This document shows positions 41,911-45,208 of a DNA stretch of 45,208 nucleotides, in pieces. A program made the translations under genes and the position numbers. The notes beneath the pieces are model-generated. The model had not been told where the DNA came from. It did no database searches and saw only the letters and a list, made by a program, of their open reading frames with translations. Source of the stretch: JBPOHE01 sp052035915 (GTDB taxonomy: Bacteria; Pseudomonadota; Gammaproteobacteria; Chromatiales; Chromatiaceae); NCBI GenBank assembly GCA_052035915.1, contig JBPOHE010000103.1:1-45208 (forward strand), given 5' to 3'. The stretch's first letter is position 1. Every line of letters begins with the position of its first letter.

Positions 41911-43218
41911 TTGGCGTCAACTCGCCCCTGGAGTGCGGCGGCCGGCTGGTTGGCCTTTCTCGGTCCCTTCTTCTTCCTCAGCTATGGCCTCACCAACTGG
42001 CTCAGCAGCCAGCGCCCCGATGTCGGCGTGCTGGTGTTCGACTGGGAGCGGTCGATCCCCTTCCTGCCCTGGACCATCCTGCCCTACTGGTCCATCGATC
42101 TGCTCTACGGCCTGTCATTGTTCATCTGCCGCGACCGGGTGGAGTTGGACAACCACGCCAAACGTCTGCTGGCCGCCCAGATCATCGCCGTGAGCGGCTT
42201 TCTGCTCTTCCCCCTGCGCTTCAGCTTCCCGCGCCCGGAGACCGAAGGCTGGGCCGGGTTCCTGTTCGATGTGCTCATGGGCTTTGACAAGCCCTTCAAT
42301 CAGGCCCCTTCCCTGCACATCGCCTTGCTGCTCATCCTCTGGGTGCGCTATGCCGCCCACCTCCAAGGTTTGTGGCGTTGGTGGCTGCACGGCTGGTTTT
42401 TACTGATCGGTCTGTCGGTGCTCACCACCTGGCAGCATCACTTCATCGACCTCCCCACCGGGCTCTGGGTGGGTTTGCTTTGCCTCGTCCTCTTTCCGGA
42501 AGGAAACCGGGGAACCGGCCTCCAACCCCGGCCACTCACCCGGCCGAGGCTGCGAATCGGCCTCTACTATGGCCTCGGCGCCCTGGTATTGACCTTCGCC
42601 GCCGTCCAGCTCGGCGGCTGGGGCTGGCTCTGGCTCTGGCCGGCTGGCGCCCTGGGGCTGGTGGCGGTCATCTATTGGCTCGGCGATCCTCATGCCTTTC
42701 GTAAGGAGGAGGGCCGCTTGCCAGCCGCCGTCCGCTGGCTGCTGGCGCCCTATCTGCTCGGCGCCTGGTTGAATTCCCGTTGGTGGACGCGGAGACAGGC
42801 CCCCTGGGATCGGGTGACTGAAGCCATCTGGATCGGACGCCTGCCGAGTCGGAGGGAGCTCAAGCTTTTTGGGGCCGGCTCCCTGGTCGATCTCAGCGCC
42901 GAACTGCCATCGCCAGCAACGGATCTGGCCTATCGGAATGTCCCCATGTTGGATCTGGTGCCGCCGGGTCCCACCCAGATCGGGGAGGCGGTCGCGGCCA
43001 TCAATGAACTGGCCGGTTCCCGTCCGACCCTGGTCTATTGCGCCCTCGGCTACTCCCGTAGCGCCCTGGCCATCGCCGCCTGGTTGCTGGCGAGCGGTCG
43101 AGCCGAGTCCATCGCCGAGGCCGAGGCCCAGATCCGCCGCGCCCGTCCCCAGGTGGTGCTAAAGGACAGCCATCGCCGGAGCCTCGAAGCATGGCGGCAC
43201 CAGGATCCACAGCCATGA
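41911..43218 (+). CDS. PAP2-like / dual-specificity phosphatase fusion (YnbD-like)
   Basis: This 435-aa protein starts at TTG, with GGAG seven bases before it and only 1 bp after the upstream stop. Its N-terminal half has about six membrane helices and PAP2-like elements (APSLHIALL, TTWQHHFIDLPTG). Its C-terminus (about 310-430) is a tyrosine/dual-specificity phosphatase domain with VYCALGYSRSA, a CX5R signature. The same domain order occurs in E. coli YnbD, next to YnbC. It probably dephosphorylates lipid-linked or inositol-type phosphate groups. Confidence 0.82.
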   Translation: MASTRPWSAAAGWLAFLGPFFFLSYGLTNWLSSQRPDVGVLVFDWERSIPFLPWTILPYWSIDLLYGLSLFICRDRVELDNHAKRLLAAQIIAVSGFLLFPLRFSFPRPETEGWAGFLFDVLMGFDKPFNQAPSLHIALLLILWVRYAAHLQGLWRWWLHGWFLLIGLSVLTTWQHHFIDLPTGLWVGLLCLVLFPEGNRGTGLQPRPLTRPRLRIGLYYGLGALVLTFAAVQLGGWGWLWLWPAGALGLVAVIYWLGDPHAFRKEEGRLPAAVRWLLAPYLLGAWLNSRWWTRRQAPWDRVTEAIWIGRLPSRRELKLFGAGSLVDLSAELPSPATDLAYRNVPMLDLVPPGPTQIGEAVAAINELAGSRPTLVYCALGYSRSALAIAAWLLASGRAESIAEAEAQIRRARPQVVLKDSHRRSLEAWRHQDPQP

Positions 43219-43655
43219 AACCCGAAACCGCACCCGGCCCGGAGGATCGGCTGGTCATGAAGGCGACGGCGGGGCTGCTGGCAGGGGGCCAGGCACTGAC
43301 CCTGGCCGCGCACTTCGCCGCCCTCTTCACTGTGCTGGGCTGGTGGCTAAGCCCGTCTCAGACACACCCCCTTATCGGACTGCTCTGGGCCGGTGGCCTG
43401 CTGCTCTGGTCGGTCCAGTGCTGGTTGGGGTTTCGTATCGCTATCGACGCCGTTCTGTTCCGCAGCCTCGACCCCAGTGAACTCCCGGCCTTCGACACCT
43501 GGCTCCAGGGGTGGGGCTGGTCGCCGCCCAGCGCCCCACGTACTCCCCAGCAGCGTGGCGAGGGGGCCTTGAAGCTCCTGCGACGTCAAGGAATTGTCTT
43601 GCTATTACAGCTCCTGGCCCTGGTGCTGGGGTCGGTGGTCCAGTTCCTGGGTTGA
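43215..43655 (+). CDS. Small membrane protein coupled to the ynbCD-like genes
   Basis: This 146-aa ORF overlaps the ynbD-like stop by 4 bases (ATGA) and has two or three hydrophobic segments (about 18-60 and 125-145). It lacks any motif I recognise. Position suggests it belongs to the same lipid-metabolism unit. E. coli ynbA (CDP-alcohol phosphatidyltransferase) and ynbB (phosphatidate cytidylyltransferase) have no counterparts here. Confidence 0.65.
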   Translation: MKPETAPGPEDRLVMKATAGLLAGGQALTLAAHFAALFTVLGWWLSPSQTHPLIGLLWAGGLLLWSVQCWLGFRIAIDAVLFRSLDPSELPAFDTWLQGWGWSPPSAPRTPQQRGEGALKLLRRQGIVLLLQLLALVLGSVVQFLG

Positions 43656-43678
43656 TCCCTGAGCGCCGCGTAGCTTTT

Positions 43679-43698
43679 AGGCGATTGCCGGAAAAAGA
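43679..43698 (+). repeat. 20-bp repeat, copy 2, within a hairpin
   Basis: This copy is identical to the 20 bases at 2831-2850. Here AGGCGATT (43679-43686) pairs with AATCGCCT (43699-43706) around a 12-nt loop, so it can form a perfect 8-bp hairpin. It lies 24 bp after the last stop of the ynb-like operon. Confidence 0.75.
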
Positions 43699-43797
43699 AA
43701 TCGCCTTAACCTTGCGAACCTGAAGCTGTGGTAAGAAAGACCATGAGGTCGAGCCTGAGAAAGAGGCCGTTGCGGCTGGCCCATCCGCCTCTCGACG

Positions 43798-43920
43798 ATT
43801 CCGGGCCTGGGCGCTTTTACCCGGCTCCGTGTTCTCCTAAGGAGAACAATTACTTTTCTAGCGATCTATTATTCTCATTTAAAGAACAATAAATGGCTCT
43901 TTCTGATTGATGCCCGGGCC
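43798..43920 (+). repeat. 123-bp palindromic repeat family, copy F
   Basis: The left end is ATTCCGGGCCT and the right end ATGCCCGGGCC. The left hairpin is 43831-43847 (GTTCTCC TAA GGAGAAC). The right one at 43871-43887 (ATTCTC ATTTA AAGAAC) is partly decayed. It sits between the convergent ynb-like operon and pilZ. Its right flank (ACCGAGCG..GATAGCC) resembles the corresponding flank of copy A. Confidence 0.87.
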
Positions 43921-44230
43921 ACCGAGCGCTGATAGCCATCCCTGAGAGGTCTTCCTCTCAGCAGCGAACTCCGGGGCAGCGCCGAGATGGAGGAAGGACG
44001 GCTGATCATGGAGCCCGGCTTATGCCCAGGAGGATGCGCGTAAGGGCAAGCAGCGGCTGTGGAAGGAGTTCAAGCTCTGTCTGGCCCAGGCTCGGGGAAG
44101 CCGAACGCTACGGTAACGGTTTTCACCCCGACGCCACCTCTGCAAGGTGGCAACTCGGGTTAATCAGGGGATTTGGCGGTGATCCTGGCGAAAATCGGCG
44201 AACCAAAGCTCAAGGCTCGATACATTATCA

Positions 44231-44593
44231 TCACATAGTATGGGTTGAGCGTTCGGACTTCAGGGTTCCGGCAAGATAGGTCTCGATCTTGCTTCTTGTC
44301 AGGCCGTTGTCTTGATCGCTGAATTGGATCCCTATGCCCGCAGAACGATTCCCTTCCGCCCCCACCGGGGTTATCCATACTACCTTTCCCGCCACCGGCA
44401 TTCGCTCCGTCTCATCCATCAGGGATAATAGCATGAAGACTTCGTCACCAAGTTTATACTTCTTGGTTGTAGGGATAAACAGACCCCCGTTCCTTATAAA
44501 AGGCATATAGGCATTATATAAGGCATTTATATCTTTAATGGTCAGTGACATGATCCCTTGCCGCAAACCTGGAACGGATGTGAGATTGGTCAT
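44231..44593 (-). CDS. pilZ: Type IV pilus PilZ-domain protein
   Basis: This 120-aa single PilZ domain overlaps the holB stop by 4 bases (ATGA), a gene order (holB-pilZ) typical of gammaproteobacteria. It reads SLTIKDINALYNAYMPFIRN, then LFIPTTKKYKLGDEVFMLL, then GIGIQFSDQDN. The canonical c-di-GMP-binding RxxxR/DxSxxG residues appear absent, as in the founding PilZ protein, which is needed for pilus assembly but does not itself bind c-di-GMP well. Confidence 0.85.
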   Translation of the reverse strand: MTNLTSVPGLRQGIMSLTIKDINALYNAYMPFIRNGGLFIPTTKKYKLGDEVFMLLSLMDETERMPVAGKVVWITPVGAEGNRSAGIGIQFSDQDNGLTRSKIETYLAGTLKSERSTHTM

Positions 44594-45208
44594 TTTGCAC
44601 TCCTCTTTTCTTCCTTAGCCCAAGAGACAAGTAAGTATTCTAGCGCCAATTGAATATTCATGTTGCCTTCGATAGATTCTTTTATCTGTATGGCCTGGCG
44701 TAAGATCCGATGCAGGTGTTTGGGGTCAAATGTCAGGGACAAGAAACCCAGCGTATTGCGGATGTTGGAATTCATGAAATCAGGGGAGTCTGGATCGGCC
44801 TGCAAGCGAAGCATATCAATTCCCCAAGAAATTTGATGGTCCATCAGGGTCGAAAGATCAAGGTTTATCCAACGTTCGGCCAGTTCGATCGGGTCCTCTT
44901 GCCCTTGTACAAGCGCCACAAAGGTACTGAAAACAGATGCTTGCTTCCCCTGTGATTCAGAGGACAAAAGTTCATCGGCTTCTAAAGGCGAAATCCGCCG
45001 CGAAGAAATAGAATCAGGGTTCAGCCCCGGGCTTTCCCGACGAAGAGGATCTTGTGTAATTACCGGCCTGGGCGGGAGAAAGTTGATACGTTGACAGCGA
45101 CTGAGAAGAGTCGAGGGTAGGTGATCGATACGTTCAGTAAGCAAGAGGATGATTGTACTGGGAGTGGGTTCCTCCAGGGTTTTCAACATTGCATTTGCCG
45201 CGGAAAGG
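44590..45208 (-). CDS. holB: DNA polymerase III delta' subunit, C-terminal part (runs off window)
   Basis: The frame is open to the window edge, so the N-terminus (P-loop and most of the AAA+ domain) is missing. The visible part begins with LSAANAMLKTLEEP, the conserved sensor/clamp-loader stretch, followed by LPSTLLSRCQRINF, which holds the SRC motif. A helical C-terminal domain follows. Delta' is part of the clamp loader that opens the sliding clamp. It is translationally coupled to pilZ. Confidence 0.88.
   Translation of the reverse strand, partial: LSAANAMLKTLEEPTPSTIILLLTERIDHLPSTLLSRCQRINFLPPRPVITQDPLRRESPGLNPDSISSRRISPLEADELLSSESQGKQASVFSTFVALVQGQEDPIELAERWINLDLSTLMDHQISWGIDMLRLQADPDSPDFMNSNIRNTLGFLSLTFDPKHLHRILRQAIQIKESIEGNMNIQLALEYLLVSWAKEEKRSAK

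Larger units (their letters stand above)
43656..44230. other. Convergent intergenic region with repeat copy F and a possible gene fragment
   Basis: This 575-bp gap lies between the ynb-like operon and pilZ. It contains the second 20-bp repeat and repeat copy F. At 44006-44116 a 36-codon stretch without a start codon reads AYAQEDARKGKQRLWKEF in part, which looks coding-like. It could be the remnant of a gene, but I cannot name the family. Confidence 0.4.

Noticed and set aside
4777..43920. CRISPR array or LexA/SOS boxes as an explanation of the GTTCTC...GAGAAC repeats
   Set aside because: The repeats are single, kilobases apart and not separated by uniform spacers, and no cas genes are present. 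The dyad differs from the CTGT-N8-ACAG LexA box of gammaproteobacteria, and there are two dyads per unit in a fixed palindrome.

Overview
The window looks like chromosome from a GC-rich gammaproteobacterium. The best guess is a member of the Chromatiales (purple sulfur bacteria and relatives). Supporting signs are the gene order argH / algZ-algR, holB-pilZ overlapping head to tail, a PhaB-type acetoacetyl-CoA reductase, a 2-oxoacid:ferredoxin oxidoreductase, and HD-GYP and class III cyclase signalling genes. This placement is inferred from gene content and family resemblance only. No rRNA, tRNA or CRISPR array was recognised.

Layout. 1-2745: tail of an IS110-family transposase, then the leftward copper operon copZ-copA, followed by a tiny membrane ORF that may be an IS-truncated gene. 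3041-4652: a TtcA-like tRNA thiolase and a convergent, overlapping methyltransferase-like gene. 5005-11140: four leftward genes for exported proteins (octaheme cytochrome with TPRs, outer-membrane barrel, HAD hydrolase, formylglycine-type sulfatase), the most accessory-looking block. 11726-13479: TraB/GumN-like protein and MlaA. 13777-16870: korA-korB-ferritin-like operon with ATGA overlaps. 17052-21973: HD-GYP phosphodiesterase, FecR-like protein, CHASE2-adenylate cyclase and a small exported protein. 22508-24271: phaB and a membrane protein of unknown function. 24446-27457: hybrid histidine kinase with a degenerate first receiver and a degenerate HPt domain. 27910-29341: Mip-like FKBP and a lytic transglycosylase. 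30141-34473: argD, argF, an SH3/coiled-coil membrane protein and a PMT-type mannosyltransferase. 34666-37987: argH diverging from algZ-algR. 38128-39864: beta-lactamase-family serine hydrolase. 40161-43655: an ynbC-ynbD-like operon plus a membrane protein. 44231-45208: pilZ and the 3' part of holB.

The most striking feature is not a gene. Six copies of a 122-123 bp palindromic element lie in intergenic gaps at 4777, 11352, 22045, 29564, 34518 and 43798. Each has CTTCCGGGC.../...GCCCGGAAG-like ends and two symmetrically placed 17-nt hairpins of the GTTCTC-N5-GAGAAC type, with centres 40-41 bp apart. Copies occur in both orientations and next to unrelated genes. This suggests a dispersed, possibly mobile or transcribed structured repeat family that I do not recognise. 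A second, 20-bp repeat occurs twice (2831 and 43679), and one long REP-like inverted repeat lies at 39896.
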